Assembly: GCA_029817715.1 (NCBI GenBank)
Contig: JARUPY010000605.1
Span: 2,542,001-2,606,000, forward strand
Reading direction: 5' to 3'
From: Melastoma dodecandrum
Taxonomy: Eukaryota; Streptophyta; Magnoliopsida; Myrtales; Melastomataceae
Length of the DNA stretch: 64,000 nt
A program made the translations under genes and the position numbers. The notes under the pieces were generated by a model. That model had not been told where the DNA came from and did not search any database. It saw nothing but the letters and a program-made list of their open reading frames with translations. Below, one piece after another: positions 43,852-57,100 of the stretch. Within the stretch, counting starts at the first letter, position 1. The number at the start of each line of letters is the position of its first letter.

Positions 43852-45579
43852 TTACATGCGACTAACTCTGGATGGACACAACTGCTTGGCCAGTTCCCTG
43901 AGGATGAACTTCTGGATCTTCCCGGTCGAGGTCTTCGGCAGCTCATCCCGGAACACCACCGTCTTTGGCACCATGTACCTCGGCATCCTCTCCCTGCAGT
44001 ACTCTATCATCTCCTTTTCTGTCGGTGCCTTCTGCCCCTCCTTTAGGCTCACAAACGCGCACGGCATCTCCCCCCAGTACTCGTCCGGCCTCGCCACTAC
44101 CGCCACCTCCTTCACCGCTGGATGCCCGTAGAGTATTGTCTCCATCTCCACGCTGCTCAGGTTCTCCCCGCCGCTGATGATCACGTCCTTGGATCTGTCC
44201 TTGATCTCTATGTACCCGTCCGGGTGGATGACCCCGACGTCCCCAGTGTAAAAGTACCTGTTTGATTGAGATTATGTGGACCAGACCGAAACGAACTTCG
44301 CGAGCAGGTGTCGCTTAAAACTGACTTACCCGTTCTTCATGGACCGGGCTGTGCCCTCTGGATCCTTCAGGTAGCCGAGCATGAGGTGGCCACCGTGGAG
44401 GGCGATCTCCCCCTGGGTCTTACCGTCGTGTTTGACGCTGATCCCGGTGTTCGGGTCCACCACCTCAACCTTTTCGAAGCAGGTCGTCCTGACCCCTTGC
44501 CTGGCCTTAAGCCTCGCCCTCTCGCTTGCCGGAAACACGTTCCACTTACCCTTCCACACACACAATGCGACGTGTCCTGCTGTCTCGGTGAGGCCGTAAC
44601 CGTGGCCGACGATGAATCCAAGGGACTCTGTCCGGCACAGGACTGCTGCCGGCGGCGGTGCCCCGGAGGTGATTATGTGGACAGGATGAGGAAGCGGCTT
44701 CTGCAGACTGGTGATCATGTTGAGGACGACAGGTGCTCCACACATGTGAGTCACACGGTGGGCATTGATTAATCGGTGGATGACGTCTGCATCGAACTTA
44801 CGGACGCAGACGTTGACTCCTCCGACGGCAGCCATTGCCCATGGGAAGCTCCATCCATTTGCGTGGAACATTGGCAGAGTCCAAAGGTAGACAGGCTGCT
44901 TGGGAATATCCCAGTCGATCAGCAAGTTAACTGTCACGAGGAAGATCCCACGGTGGCAGTGCACCACACCCTTCGGCGACGAAGTTGTCCCCGAGGTGTA
45001 ATTTAGTATCATCGGGTCCCACTCGCTCCTTGGCCGAATCCACTCGAACTGGGGATCCCCCCTGGCCACCAAACACTCGTAAGTAGAGTAGAAATCAACG
45101 TCCACCGCCGACGCCGGGGAAGGATACCCGACCTCATCCTCAATCAGGACAAGGAAAGGACGGGGGTGGCTGCTCGGGAGGAGGGAGAGGGAATCGCGGA
45201 CGAGCCCCTTGGACTGAACATCGACGAATAGGACCCTCGACTCGGAGTGGAGGAGGAGGACAGACACGGTGCGGGCGTCAAGGCGGGTGTTGATGCAATT
45301 GAGGACGGCGCCGGACATGGGGACGGCAAAATGGAGCTCGTACATGGCGGGAACATTGGGGGCGATGACGGAGGCGACATGACCAGGGCCGATCCCAAGG
45401 GAGGAGAGGGAGGAGGCGAGCTGGAGGCAGCGGAGGTGGGTCTGGGACCAGGTGAAGGCGGGGCAGTCCTCCCCGTAGACGACGGAGGGGGAATCGCCGT
45501 AGACGAGGGAGGCGCGTTCGAGGAAGAGGATGGGAGTCAAGGGGGAGGAATTGGGGGTGGAGGGTTTCAGGTCTTGCAT
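43852..45579 (-). CDS. Peroxisomal acyl-activating enzyme (AMP-binding, AAE1-like)
   Basis: Two exons, 45579-44330 and 44257-43852, 551 residues (AAE1-type enzymes are about 550). The adenylation motifs are intact: [11 protein letters not shown] at 194-204 (ATP-binding P-loop-like A3), YGLTET (A5), YFYTGDVG (A7), [18 protein letters not shown] (A8) and the catalytic lysine in [11 protein letters not shown] (A10). The C-terminus is SRM, a PTS1-type peroxisomal signal. The enzyme should form acyl-AMP and then acyl-CoA from a carboxylate, ATP and CoA; the preferred acid (short or medium chain, or benzoate-like) cannot be told from the sequence. Two broken relatives lie at 36618-37130 and 37594-38668, so this is the surviving member of a local duplication. 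Confidence 0.94.
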
Positions 45580-47225
45580 GGTGTTCCGATCTCCGGACAG
45601 CTTTTTTTAAGGTTATGGAGAGAGACTGTAATATATAATGAAGAAAGGTAGTGTGTGATTGGAATACCAAATTTAATTATTATTATTAGTAAGCAATAAT
45701 ATTTACCAACTCATTTGTTGTCGGGACTTGCGTTGACAATCCAACTCTCATATTATATTTTCTTATTGATGATGATGTCGTAATCGGGCAGCAACATTCC
45801 CTTGCCTTAGCATCATAAGTTTTATTTTTATTTTTAATTTTCGCACCACATGATGTTAGCGTGCCTAATACAGTATCGGAAACTGATCGGATAAGTTAGA
45901 GAATAAACTTATTTCATAAAGTCAACTAACATCATTCTTTTGTTCTATATTGAAGTATTTATTTTTCTTTTTTTTTATTTAACGATGGTTTTGTATTTAC
46001 TATGATCTGTTTTGTGCATTATTTATTTATGTTATATTTGAAGTCAATTCTTTAGCTTGTAGAGAGGAGTATCAAATTCAAAGTATATATAAGTAAAATA
46101 TAAAATATTAAGTATTTTTTAGATAGGTAAATATAATTAAAATCGCAAATCAATAAGGGCTAAATCCTATGCTTGTAGCCTAATTCTTGAAGAAAATTCT
46201 CCATTTTTGTTGGTCTCATGTCATTTTTCATGCAAAAATGTTAGTTCGTATCGAGTAATATCTTTAGATATGTTCTATATGTGTCATTGTAGAACTCAAA
46301 GAAGATTTTGCACACGAATTTCCATTAATAATTAAATATCTAAAAAATTACATGAGAGATTTATTTGCATACGTTTTGTCATTCGATGAAATAATATTTT
46401 CAATGCAGACGGAAATAAAAATTTGGTTGTAATTTATCATTATCTTACATTGACACTCTATAAAAGAAATCTTAACTAGAAGTTTGAAAATAGTAATTTA
46501 AATAAGAAAAATAAATAACAAATCAAGACACTTTTAATTTCTTTAAGAAAATAATCAATCAATGCATTCCGGTGGTAGATATGTCAATCAGAAGTAAGGT
46601 ACCAATGAACCTAAACTACGAGTGAAGCTTGATAATCATCCCTTCCAAAGAAAAGAACTCAAAAAATTAAAATAAATAAAGGATCAAATTGAGGAGATAA
46701 TTTATTAGAAGAGTCTTGCCTCATTGAAAATATAGTTTTAAAAGAGTCATATATACCTAAAAATGAAAACGTCTCAATTAATTATGCTTTGATTAGAGAA
46801 TGATGGAAACAATGATTTTGAGCTGAATTTTATTAGAGAATGTAGACAAATAAATGACTAGCTAATAGATATTGAGTTGAAATTGCTTTCAAATTATAAC
46901 TAATCAACAGAAAAGAAATGAAGAGCTACCCTCTTATTTATTATTATCCGATATTGTCATCGATTTTTTTCGTAGTTATCAGACTGATTTTTGATTAATT
47001 GACTCACACACTTGATTAGTTTTTATAAAAAAGAAGAAGAATAAAATAAGATTGAGTCGGCCAAATAATGGGAAATTTGCTTGGGGGCTAAATTTTGCTG
47101 CCGGAACCGCCGGTAGTAACTACTTATTTTCGATTATTCGAAATATCAGGGGATAATCTCTAAGCTTAGTGCATGAAATTTTAGGCTTGGACTACATTAT
47201 ATTAATGACAAGGACAGTTAACACA
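45580..47225. other. AT-rich intergenic DNA upstream of AAE
   Basis: The proximal 100 bases are the AAE promoter/leader. From 45660 on it is very AT-rich with only short frames. No gene or known element was recognised. Confidence 0.45.
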
Positions 47226-47229
47226 AAAT

Positions 47230-47600
47230 AATTTATGACCGTCGATTGTAGCGTTTATTGACGATGTCTACAGAAGGCAGTCAACCCCATAAAAGGCAGT
47301 CGACTAGGTCTACAGAAGCTCATTGACTGTGTCTATAAAAGCTAGTCGACAACCTCTACAAAAGCCGATCAAGGTGCATACAGAAGCTAGTTGACGAGAC
47401 ATAAGCTAGTCGACTGTGCCTACAGAAGACTGTTAACCGTACTGATAGAAGCCTGTCAACCGTGCCTACAGAAGCTCGTTAACAAAGAAGTCGATCGGTT
47501 GTGCCTATAGAAGCCAGTCGACTGTGCCTACAAAAGCCAATCGACTGGACATAAGCTAGACGGCTGGGCACAGAAGCAAGTTGATTTGACAAAAGTTGGA
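47230..47600. repeat. Degenerate minisatellite with CTACAGAAGCYAGTCGAC core
   Basis: More than ten units of roughly 25-30 bases built around GTGCCTACAGAAGC and AGTCGACTGT. A related array in the same orientation lies at 63655-63900. Units are strongly diverged. No gene is indicated. Confidence 0.75.
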
Positions 47601-48723
47601 CTTGTGAAGACAACAAAGTAGCGCTTCCTTTTGGCAAAACGACTATGACAAGTGGATAAGGCATTGCAGTCCAATTTCAGCACAAGTGTAGCGAACGATC
47701 GTTGCGCTCCAATTTTCCATGTGTTTTTCAATTAAAGAGGCAGCTTAGATGCCAAAATAAGGCACAAACAATCACATGACACCCACATGGACATTTTAGT
47801 CGTCTTATTTCTCTTGTTCTTCATTGTACTCAGATCAACACCAAGGACAATTATTTCAACCCCATAGACGACTGGTTGTCAACCATGGAATTTTTAATAT
47901 GTATTTTGTTTTCAATGGAAATAAATCTTTTTCTTTTCTTTATTCTTACTATTTGGATTTCTTGGTGGCCATATTTCTGAACCACTCTTTTTGTACGTCA
48001 ATATTGCAACGTGTTTTTATGCGACAATAGGGACATATAAACAAATTCCATCATTCACGTAAGAGAGAGCGACACGTTCCCTGTCTAGGCGAAGAACACG
48101 TGTACTAACGGAACACACGTGTCACAACACCAAGAAGTTAATTGGGTGTTACGCGACAATAAAAAAAAAATGGGTGGCTTAGCAACAGTTAGATAAGAGG
48201 TGACGAAACTCACTCGCCATAAAGATAAATAAGATATCTTAGGCAATTAATTAGGATTTTAGAATAAATAGGATGAAACCCAATCACAATTCAGACATAA
48301 ATTGGATTGCAACTTAGTTTTTAGTTTTTAGCAATTTAAGTGCTTTTTTTTCATCTACAAGCTTTGCAAATATCCATTTTACCCTAATCATTGTGTTTTT
48401 CTTTATTCTTGATTCACACGATCATATCACTTCGTCTTCATCTGCCAAACATTCTAGCATTTAAATAATTTGATAAGTATTTTAAACGATTTAATTTTCG
48501 TATTGATTTTTTTAATGCAACGTGTACAGAGAGAGTAGTCATGTCATATATTATTGTTTTATATTTTTTTGGTAAGTATTTTAAGGAAAGGGGTTTTGGC
48601 ATCTTTTTGTTTGTCGTGGGTTTGAGGCACTAAGATTATTGTCTCATATTTATATTATACCAAATTATTAAATATAACCTAAAATTCAACTGTTTTTTTT
48701 ATTTATCCTAACGTTTCGGTATC
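47601..48723. other. Spacer between minisatellite and inverted-repeat element
   Basis: AT-rich DNA with an ACGTG-rich patch at 48060-48130 (several CACGTGT-like cores). No coding is supported. Confidence 0.35.
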
Positions 48724-50076
48724 GTTTTCTTCTCCAAAGGGACTCCGCCCCGCCCGGACGGACAATCGGCTGACCTTGCTTCCCCCACCCCGACGGACAG
48801 GTCCGCCCCACCCGACGTCCCCGCCAACACTCATCCCGCTCGACGTTCCGGTCAACGACTCGTCCCGCCTTAAGTCTCCGCCGAAGCCCCATCTCGACGT
48901 TCCGTTCAGAAGCTCCATCCCGCCCGACGTCCAACGTCTTGGCTAGAGTCCCATCCAGACGTCCCGACCAGTTCTCCGTGATTTTGAATTTCAATTGATG
49001 CCCTTTATGTGATTTTGAATTTCAATTGTCTAAATTTATAGGTTGGGAGCCGATTTGGGGAGAGCACGTTTAAGCTGGGTTCCATCCTAACTGATGGCCA
49101 AGTAGGAATCTTCAAGGATAGATAAACCGATTTCAACGACGTTATCAAACTTCATTGTCTTACCACTAACATAGGAAACTCTACCAGTTTGGTGAAGTCT
49201 TCCCCCAACATGGAGAACAAGATTACCACGTCCATTTCCATTTATGAAATAAAATAACAACAATAAACAACATATTACTAACAATGTCTAACGACAATAA
49301 TGAACGACAAAAACTATCTTGGCACATTTTATAAAAAATAAAAATTGTATTATGAACAACATATTACAAAGAACCTCCTTGGAATAAACCAAAGGACCAA
49401 GGCTTGTCAACCAAAGAACCTACTTAGCACAGATTTTCTCCACAGATGTGTCACCTGCAAATCCCTGCAATGGAAAACATAAAATTAATCACATTTCAGA
49501 TTCCAAGTAAAACAGAGACTATATCGATCTGGCAGACCCAAAGCAAGCAAGTTCTCTCCGAAAATGTACATATTTGGGTACCCATTCTTGAAAACCATAG
49601 CAATGATAACCATATGCTGGGCAGACCAAAAAATAGCAAGTTTGCCTTGAAAATATATATCTCGAGAACAAGCACCATTCTGGGAATCCATAAAAAACCA
49701 GGAGACATTCAAGACCACGATTGCTCACCATTCATCCGTCCAACATCACGGGATAGATCTAGCCTGGGTTAGAGCATTTCCCTTTTCAGACGAAAAGGGG
49801 CTAGCTAAGTCGGGGGTTGGGACGGAGCACTGGGCAGGACGTCTGGATGGGACTCTAGCCAGGACGTCGGACGTCGGGCGGGATGGAGCTTCTGGCCGGG
49901 ACGTCCAGATGGGGCTCCGGCCGAGACTTCGGGCGGGACGAGTCGTTGACCAGAACTTCGAGCGGGACGAGTGTTGGCAGGGACGTCGGGCGGGGTGGAC
50001 CTGTTCGTCGGGGTGGGGAAGCAAGGTCAGCTGATTATCCGTCCTGGTGGGACGGAGTCCCTTTGGTGAAGAAAAC
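48724..50076. mobile_element. Putative Mutator-like element with 248-bp GC-rich inverted arms
   Basis: The left arm 48724-48971 and right arm 49829-50076 are inverted copies of equal length. Both outer edges carry GTTTTCTTCWCCAAAGGGACTCCG-like sequence, and both inner edges contain the inverted form of GGACGTCTGGATGGGACTC. The arms are GC-rich and internally repetitive (CGGGCGGGACG-type units), unlike the AT-rich surroundings. The 857-bp interior has a minus-strand frame (49284-49087) with LVLHVGGRLHQTGRVSYVSGKT, loosely like the N-terminal region of MULE transposases. No clean 9-bp target duplication was found at these edges, so the class is inferred. Confidence 0.6.
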
Positions 50077-50236
50077 ATCCCGTGGGTGAGGCTGTAGAAA
50101 ATTAGGGCAATAATTTTAGAAAAACTCAATGATTTTAATTATTTGATTAGGAGAAAATAAAATTAACGTTGACGGAGTTGTAGGCCACGTGAGTGCCACG
50201 TCAGATTCCGTTAACGAAGAATAATAACGAAGGACA

Positions 50237-50839
50237 TATTTAAATGGCAAAATATCAATTTATGGCCTCAACTTTGAGCCAACTTTCTGTTTTGTCCTTA
50301 ACTTAGTTTGTTATATAATTTTGTCACCAACTTTTATTTTTATTTCTATTTTGGCCAATCATAAATTTCTTCTAGCGAAAGCCAAACAAGGCCTTAATAT
50401 AGTCTAACATGTGTCCTATAATAGTGGAGTTTTGACATCTCATTCATTCGTCTCATAATCCACTTTATCCGTAATAGTCGCCTCCTAATAGAACATCATC
50501 CGACATTCATTGATTTTTCATATTTTTTGACAACATCAGCAACTATCGTTAACTTCGGCTTTCAATTCACTTGATTTGTTCATCAAAATTTTATAATTAA
50601 AAAACAAATGAAAGGTTTCAATATTATTTTCTATTTTTTAAAATCTTTTTTCGTTTTAGTCGATAAATAAAAATTGTCTATTAAGGCATTGTTTGGCTTT
50701 CGCTAGAAGAAATTCATCACTGGCCAAAATAGAAATAAAAACAAAAGTTGGTGACAAAATTATATAACAAACTAAGTTAAGGACAGAAGAAAGTTGGCTC
50801 AAAGTTAAGGTAATAAATTGATATTTTGCCTATTTAAAT
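50237..50839. mobile_element. Mutator-type MITE copy 2
   Basis: The element 50246-50830 (585 bp) has the same long inverted arms and interior as 41268-41849. Its flanks are a perfect 9-bp target duplication, TATTTAAAT, at 50237-50245 and 50831-50839. Arms extend about 155 bp inward, to the GCCAAACAAGGCCTTAATA region. There is no coding capacity. Confidence 0.93.
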
Positions 50840-51290
50840 TAACGAAATAATTTCGAAATATTAAAAGATATTATTAAAATTTTAAACTAAATCGAAAAAA
50901 GGCGTTAAATTTTAAGCTATATTTAATAATTTACACTTTATATTAAAATGTGATATTGGCCTTTTTTTTATAGATATTTGCGTTTGAATTTAAACTGTTT
51001 CAAATAATAAATGAATTTAAATTGTAAAAGTGCCGACCGTTTCGGGTAAGAAAAGAAAGGGATTGGACAAAGAGTTTTGAGTCGGTGCTATTCGACTTCT
51101 TTTCCAGCTACAGAGCTAAAAGGCTCTCCTGAGGGTGTACTGTACTACAAAAAGAAAATCAACCTCATTCCTAAGAAAGAGAGAAAAAACTTTGCCTGTA
51201 ATAGGTAAAAAAAACAAATAAAATGGCGGTGTGAAAAAGAATTCCAACGGAGAAAACAAGAAAAGAACAGTTCCCTGTACACTCTCCTCT

Positions 51291-54200
51291 TTAATCGTCC
51301 GGATCTATCTCCTCGTCGGGCTCAGCGGCAGGGGGGGACTCGGCCGCCGCATCCTCGTCGGAGTCTGGTAGCTCGTCCATGGCGTCACCGTCATAGTCCT
51401 GGGATTCGTTCTTCCTGTCTTGCTTCCTGAATGATACCGAACTGTGCTGCATCCAGCTGGGGCATTCGACCTCGCCCTCGTACGAGAATTGGCTATCGTG
51501 GTTTCTGCCCTTTCGGAGTACTGAGAGTTTGGCCACGTCGAGGTTCCGGCAAGAGCATTCGGGGATCGGGTGCGAGAGGAAGCTCAAGGGCTTCGATGAT
51601 CGGAACTCCCTCAAGAGACCATCCTCCGCGAGGCTTTCGTTGAGATGTATCCTCACCTGAAGCGTCCAGTTGCGCTTTGGGTGGTAAACATTGTCTATGA
51701 TCTGGTTCAAGAGCTTGGCGACGTATTTTCTGCAAGCCGACCAGGCATGTCACGAAACAATCAGTCGACCATACGTAAAATGGCAGCAGCCTAACCAACA
51801 GTCAGATTTGAACTCGACAGAACTGCTCCGGTTAAATATAAGACATGTTTCCGAGTTACCTGTCAGGTCTATAGGTTCGAGCAGACGCCATCTCATAGAG
51901 TCGATGTCCCATGACCAAGCCCGAGAAATCCGGCCATCCACTTCCATCATTGTTGAAACCTGGGAAATATGCATCAGCTTCCACCGAGACGATATAATCA
52001 AGGGCGGCCCATAACAATCTATGAGCCTGTCTCCTCAAATCCATAGGTGAAGGTTCTGGCTCCGTATCCTTCTCGTTTATCCAACCATACCATCCTTCCT
52101 TCTCATGCCGATAGATGGGTCGATCAGGAGGAGGAGGAAGAGGCCGTGGCCGTGGACCAGCTTTGTCCCATTCCTTCTTCAGCTGCTCAGAGCTTTTAAC
52201 TGGAGGTAACTCGAAAAAATCAAGGGGAAGCTCAGTCTCAGGGCCCACTATGTCATGCAATTCTTGCCTGCTGCATAAGGACGTCCGATCCACCAAGTTT
52301 GCATAAATGGCACGCAGAGGGATCAATATTCTTTGGCCACCGAAGATTTCAGAGCCTGCCAGATATATTCTAGTATTTGAAGGGTAACCCAGTGCACGCA
52401 ACAGAAGTCCTACCTACAGCAAATGGACAAGTTTCAGATTGAAGTGTCTCCTTGGAATTGAAGCAAAGCCAGACTATATGCATGAATATGATGTGATGTC
52501 AGAAGGGAAGTATAAAAATTGTGGGAGATTCAAGGGAAAATGAAATGCATTGCGCAAGCTGTGGCAACTGCCACCTCTTGCTTGTGACAGATAATAGAAA
52601 GATTCGAAAGTAAGCACCTCCTCAGGCATTAATGGACATGAACCGTTTGCCCTGCGAGCACGGGAATCAACAGCTAGTTGATCATTGATAACTCCTTGTT
52701 TGATCAGTTGTGCCCTCCTGAATTGTATGAGCTCAGTATGTATATCCTGAACATTACAAATTTTAAGTCATGCCAAATTAATGAACACAATTTTCATAGA
52801 GGAAAGGAGCCTATTACATTGGTTCTAGAATTCCCTGACTATTAGAAAGGCAAAATAAGTTCATATAATAACGATACTAGTCAGCCATTATCGAGCAGAT
52901 TTTAAATAATCAACAGTATCCCAAGACTGATGGCTAAAATTTTATAGGCAATACATATTTGACAATGGAATTAAAGCACAGCGAGCGTAGCCAAGGAACC
53001 AAGAAATATAAACATTAAGAAGGAAACCAAAAATGTCACCCAAGAATAACAATCTTCTTTTTCCCTTCATTTCTTTGACAGAAACACTTATTAAAATATC
53101 TATACTAGATAATAACCTGAAAAAGTTCAGCACATCCATGAAATGCCAGCGTATCCCACATAAGACCAGGATGATAAGCAAGATAAGGCTGTCCAGAACC
53201 CCGTAACCTGCCAAGGAAAAACAGATAATTCAATCAAGAAACCTTAACAAAAATAAATTTTGGGCCGTGGCAGCAATCTGCACCATCAACAAGGTTGGCT
53301 GAAACAAGGAAGCAAATTAAGCACTAGGCAGCCAAATATTTTTTATGGTAAAAACGGAACGTCACACTCAGAATCAAAAGAGAATTTCCGTGTTTCCGTA
53401 GAGAGACGATTCTTTACCAATAACCACCTGCCCTTACTTTCACTCAGAAAGCACAACGAGCCTACATTACCTTTCTACCATGCGATGACCAAGTGCTAGG
53501 ATCTCTGCTCGAAACTGAAGTGCATGAAAGGATACACGACATCTCAGCCTCTGATACTCCTGAAGACTATGAGTGAGCTTGGACTGGTACAAGAAAACAA
53601 GAACCAGATGACAGATACAATAACATCAGATGTAAGTCTTCACAAAAGTACCATACAAAGAAGCATCAATGAATAGAGCTGACTATGCTACAGATAGTTG
53701 GTCTAGTTCTCATATTCAGTGTTAGGAGAATCACTAATGATTAAGCAATATAAAGCCATAAGAAAATTGAAAGGGAATACCTGTAAACAGCCCCCATCAG
53801 TCACTAGCAACACAATGGCCCTAGCTTTCTTTAACTTTGGCAATACTTCATTAAGATAGAAATTAGCAGAAGATCTTCCCGTGGGCTTAAAGATGGGGTA
53901 CTCTTTCTTTTTCATCGACTCTTTCATACTCTGAGGGAGGCTCTTTATTATCTTAACATCATTACTGAGAGCAACTATGAACTGGTCCTCATTGAATATG
54001 TACGAAAAACTCCGGTACGCAGAGCTGCGAGTAAGTTTCTTGTGATATTAATAAAGCATTTTTAATAAATATCAATAATATGCTATATTTGCAAGATCCA
54101 AGAGAATGATGAATTAACAGATAAGAACCTTATGCCTTTTGAGCGTGTACTCTCTTGAATCTCAGGTATTACAAGGGTAGCGTTCAAAAGTCTGGATACC

Positions 54201-54908
54201 GCTACAAGATCACAGATCTAGGAAAGAAATAAATATCAGATTTCCTGATCGGTAGAATCTGTAAAAATGAATGCTAAATCTGTAGGCTTACCGAATTCCT
54301 AATCTTCTCAAATCCCCCAAATACTTTTGCATAAATGAAACTATTTGTCTGATCAGTGGAATCTGCATTGCAAACACAAACGAAAGTTGAAATCCCACTT
54401 CAGTGCTAATTTTCCAATAGATTAGGATGGAAAAAAGAGAAAATGAAGAAAGAAATCAACAGAAACGGAAGCATGTCCATAAACTTGTGCCACAAAAGAG
54501 TGACAAATTCTCACAGAATTGCAAGGGATACCAGAAAGCACAGGATTGGACCACACTTACCATGATACTCAGACCTAGGATTGGCAAATGGATACAGGGA
54601 GTCAAGAGACTTGACATGTCCCCACAACCTCCCATGTGGAACATCCTAGGACAAGCATGAAGATTTATTATGATTTCAGTTCATGAAATGAACTTGCAGA
54701 AAACATTATAAAGTATATGCCAGCAAAGGAATCAAGAAAATACCTTCCGACCCAGTGGATTCACATTAATATCATCTGTAAAACCTGTGAATGCGCTGTA
54801 CTGTACAAGACTCGCACTTGATTTTGCCAAAAGTAAATGGACTAGCAGTGAGACAAAGGACAAGAGAAGTCCTCCAAGTGCAGCCCATTTAATTTTGGAC
54901 AGTCTCAT
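51291..54908 (-). CDS. Plant GDP-fucose protein O-fucosyltransferase family protein (type II membrane)
   Basis: Ten coding exons: 54908-54744, 54645-54561, 54362-54292, 54217-54129, 54024-53781, 53559-53471, 53207-53117, 52746-52618, 52413-51860 and 51729-51291. They total 1956 bases with consistent phases, 651 residues. A short basic N-terminus and a span at about 9-28 (LGGLLLSFVSLLVHLLLA) give a Golgi type II topology. The O-FucT domain has ICDLVAVSRLLNATLVIPEIQ, FSYIFNEDQFI, LRCRVSFHALQFR, YLAYHPGLMWD and RIYLAGSEIFGG. A Pro-rich loop (PRPRPLPPPPDRP) and a long C-terminal part with WYGWINEKD, SVEADAYFPGFN and a strongly acidic tail follow. These proteins are annotated as sugar transferases in the Golgi acting on cell-wall glycans or proteins; the substrate here is unknown. 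Confidence 0.9.
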
Positions 54909-55990
54909 TATTGATGCCAAAGTGTCATAAAGAGCACAAGCATGGCTGCCTACAAAGTAAGGATCATTTAGCCCACTCACACAAGAGAATTTCCACCGGA
55001 AAGAACAATGAGAGCATCTTATCAGACCTAGTGATATGATATTTGTCTATTTCACCATAACACGGAAAATATTCAAGATGACATCCCATAGATGCTTTAA
55101 ATATGTGGCTTCCAGAATGAAAGATTAATAGTTAACAGGAAAAAGTTCCATTCAAAGAAAAGCAAGAGAAACGATACCTCTACTGACTAAGACAGCAGAT
55201 CAAACACAAATGCACGAGATTTTTACATAAGAGAGAAACAATAGCAAGCAAAATGCCCCAATCAGAGCCCCCACTCAGCAGTCGCCACGAAAAACTACGG
55301 CAGTTTGTCATTAAAAACCGCAGTCTCATCTCCCTAAAACAGCATTCTCATATCCCTATTCCTGGCCTTTACAGTTAACCAAGTGTTGCCTACTTAACCT
55401 ACGGCTCAACAGGCAGAATAAAGCTACAGGATGCTCCAATCGACTGTAAAGCTGAAAAACTTCTTAAATCATATCACTAATCACTAAGCCCAACGGAGCC
55501 ACTAATTAACAAGCACACCGCTCAACATCCTTCCACACTAAAAAACACCAGAACGATCCGGAACATCATCCTCCGCATAGAATGCAACGGTAACGCCGCA
55601 TTGAGAGGGACGGCTCACATGCAACCGAATCACATCCAACGACTCATCGAGAGGGGCGGCTCACTCCTCCTATCTTGGAAAACGGAAGGCGATTCCTCTA
55701 TCGAAAAATACAGCACCGGACGCACACATCACATCCAGGAATCCAGCCGAATCAACCGCAGCAGGAGCGCAGAGAGCTGGCAGCACCGCCGCTCCGCCAC
55801 TACTGCACTGATAACGATCTCGGCTCGTCTCCGACCGAAGCAACAGATGCAGTCACCGGAATGCAAAGGGAGCTGTGCTATGGTGACGGGGAGGGGAAGA
55901 AGAGTTTGTTCGGGTGGATTCGAGAGGGAAAGGAATGTCGGAGACGGAAGAATCAAGTCTTAACTAATCGAACGGGATCGCTGCAACTCA
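54909..55990 (-). promoter_or_regulatory. 5' leader and promoter region of the O-fucosyltransferase gene
   Basis: An acceptor-like site (minus-strand TTTGTAG near 54952) continues the first coding exon upstream without an in-frame ATG, so a spliced leader is likely. A GC-richer block at 55590-55960 with plus-strand chance frames is the probable first non-coding exon and core promoter. Confidence 0.4.
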
Positions 55991-57100
55991 AAATTACGAT
56001 CAAGTCCTAAAGTTTTCCATTATTCACTGATTGGTCCCGTTTTGTGCCGTTTCATCGACGCCATCGAATATTTTGGTAATTTGGAATTGGTCCTTATATA
56101 TTTCAGGGTCCGTTTCCAAATGGACCTATTAGTGGATTATCAAGATTTTGATAAGCAACGACAATACCATCGGTGATCTGGGATTCCTCATCTGGGATCG
56201 ATGGTGGCCGTCGTTCATCTGTCGTGCATGAGGAGATCATGACGGGGCTATGAAAATTCTAGCTCTATTAGGTTCGGTCCTTATTTGAAAATAACGGATA
56301 TGAAACTTGAAGTTTTGGGGTCATTGTTGTAATTATAAAGGATAGATCACACTGTTAAATGGGTTGGAATTGTTAAAACGAATAACAAAGAAGTGTTCAG
56401 GGTTGGAAATGATACATTCGAGAGTTTCGGATGGGCGCTAATGGTGTGATGGTATTCTTGCACAGAACCGAGAAGGACGCATCTTTGGGTGCACTGTAAT
56501 CACAAAACCGAGAGGGAAACGTCCTCCGAAATAGAAGGACGCATCTGTGAGCATTCTGTGGACGACATAATCACACGTCCTTCGTTGCGCAGTGAGTTAC
56601 AGAACTAAGAAAGACGCGTCCTAGGAAAGAAGAGATGCATCCTTTGAATCGTTGTCATGAAAAGATATATTATTTGGTTCTTTAACTTGAGCCTTGAGAT
56701 GAAGGGTTGTAATCCCTTATTTCTAATGGCTAAGTGGAGGTTTATTCGGAGCCTTTTCATGAAGTGTTGTAACCCTTTCACTCAAAGGTTATATGGTGGT
56801 TTCTTGATACTGTTTCATGAAGGGTCATGCCTCCTTATTTTCAATGGTCATGTATTAGTCTCTGAAGACCGGAAAACTATTAATACACAACAGATGTATT
56901 GTGGAACATTCTGATTCTATATAGATAGCTCTAAAGTGTCCTTTAACAATTTCTCCTTGAGATTTCTCATCGAAACACTCGACTTTGTAGAGTCGACGTG
57001 TTTGTTCTTTCTTCATTACTCCTAGAGGGATATTTGCATATCTTTTCCCATCTACAACTTGATAGTGAGGGCAAATAATTCCTTAAAGAGAGTGCATTTT
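55991..57100. repeat. LTR-like repetitive block
   Basis: 56440-56640 holds several GGACGCATC-type cores in direct and inverted form. 56699-56865 has three direct units starting ATGAAGGGTTGTAA at 56699, 56759 and 56817 (period about 59). It then runs into an ACACTCGACTTTGTAG and TTCTTCATTACTCC tail reminiscent of retrotransposon LTR 3' ends. No partner LTR was found. Confidence 0.45.

Noticed and set aside
55601..55963. Plus-strand frames of 111-120 residues upstream of the O-fucosyltransferase gene
   Set aside because: Two overlapping frames without motifs in the likely non-coding first exon of the minus-strand gene.
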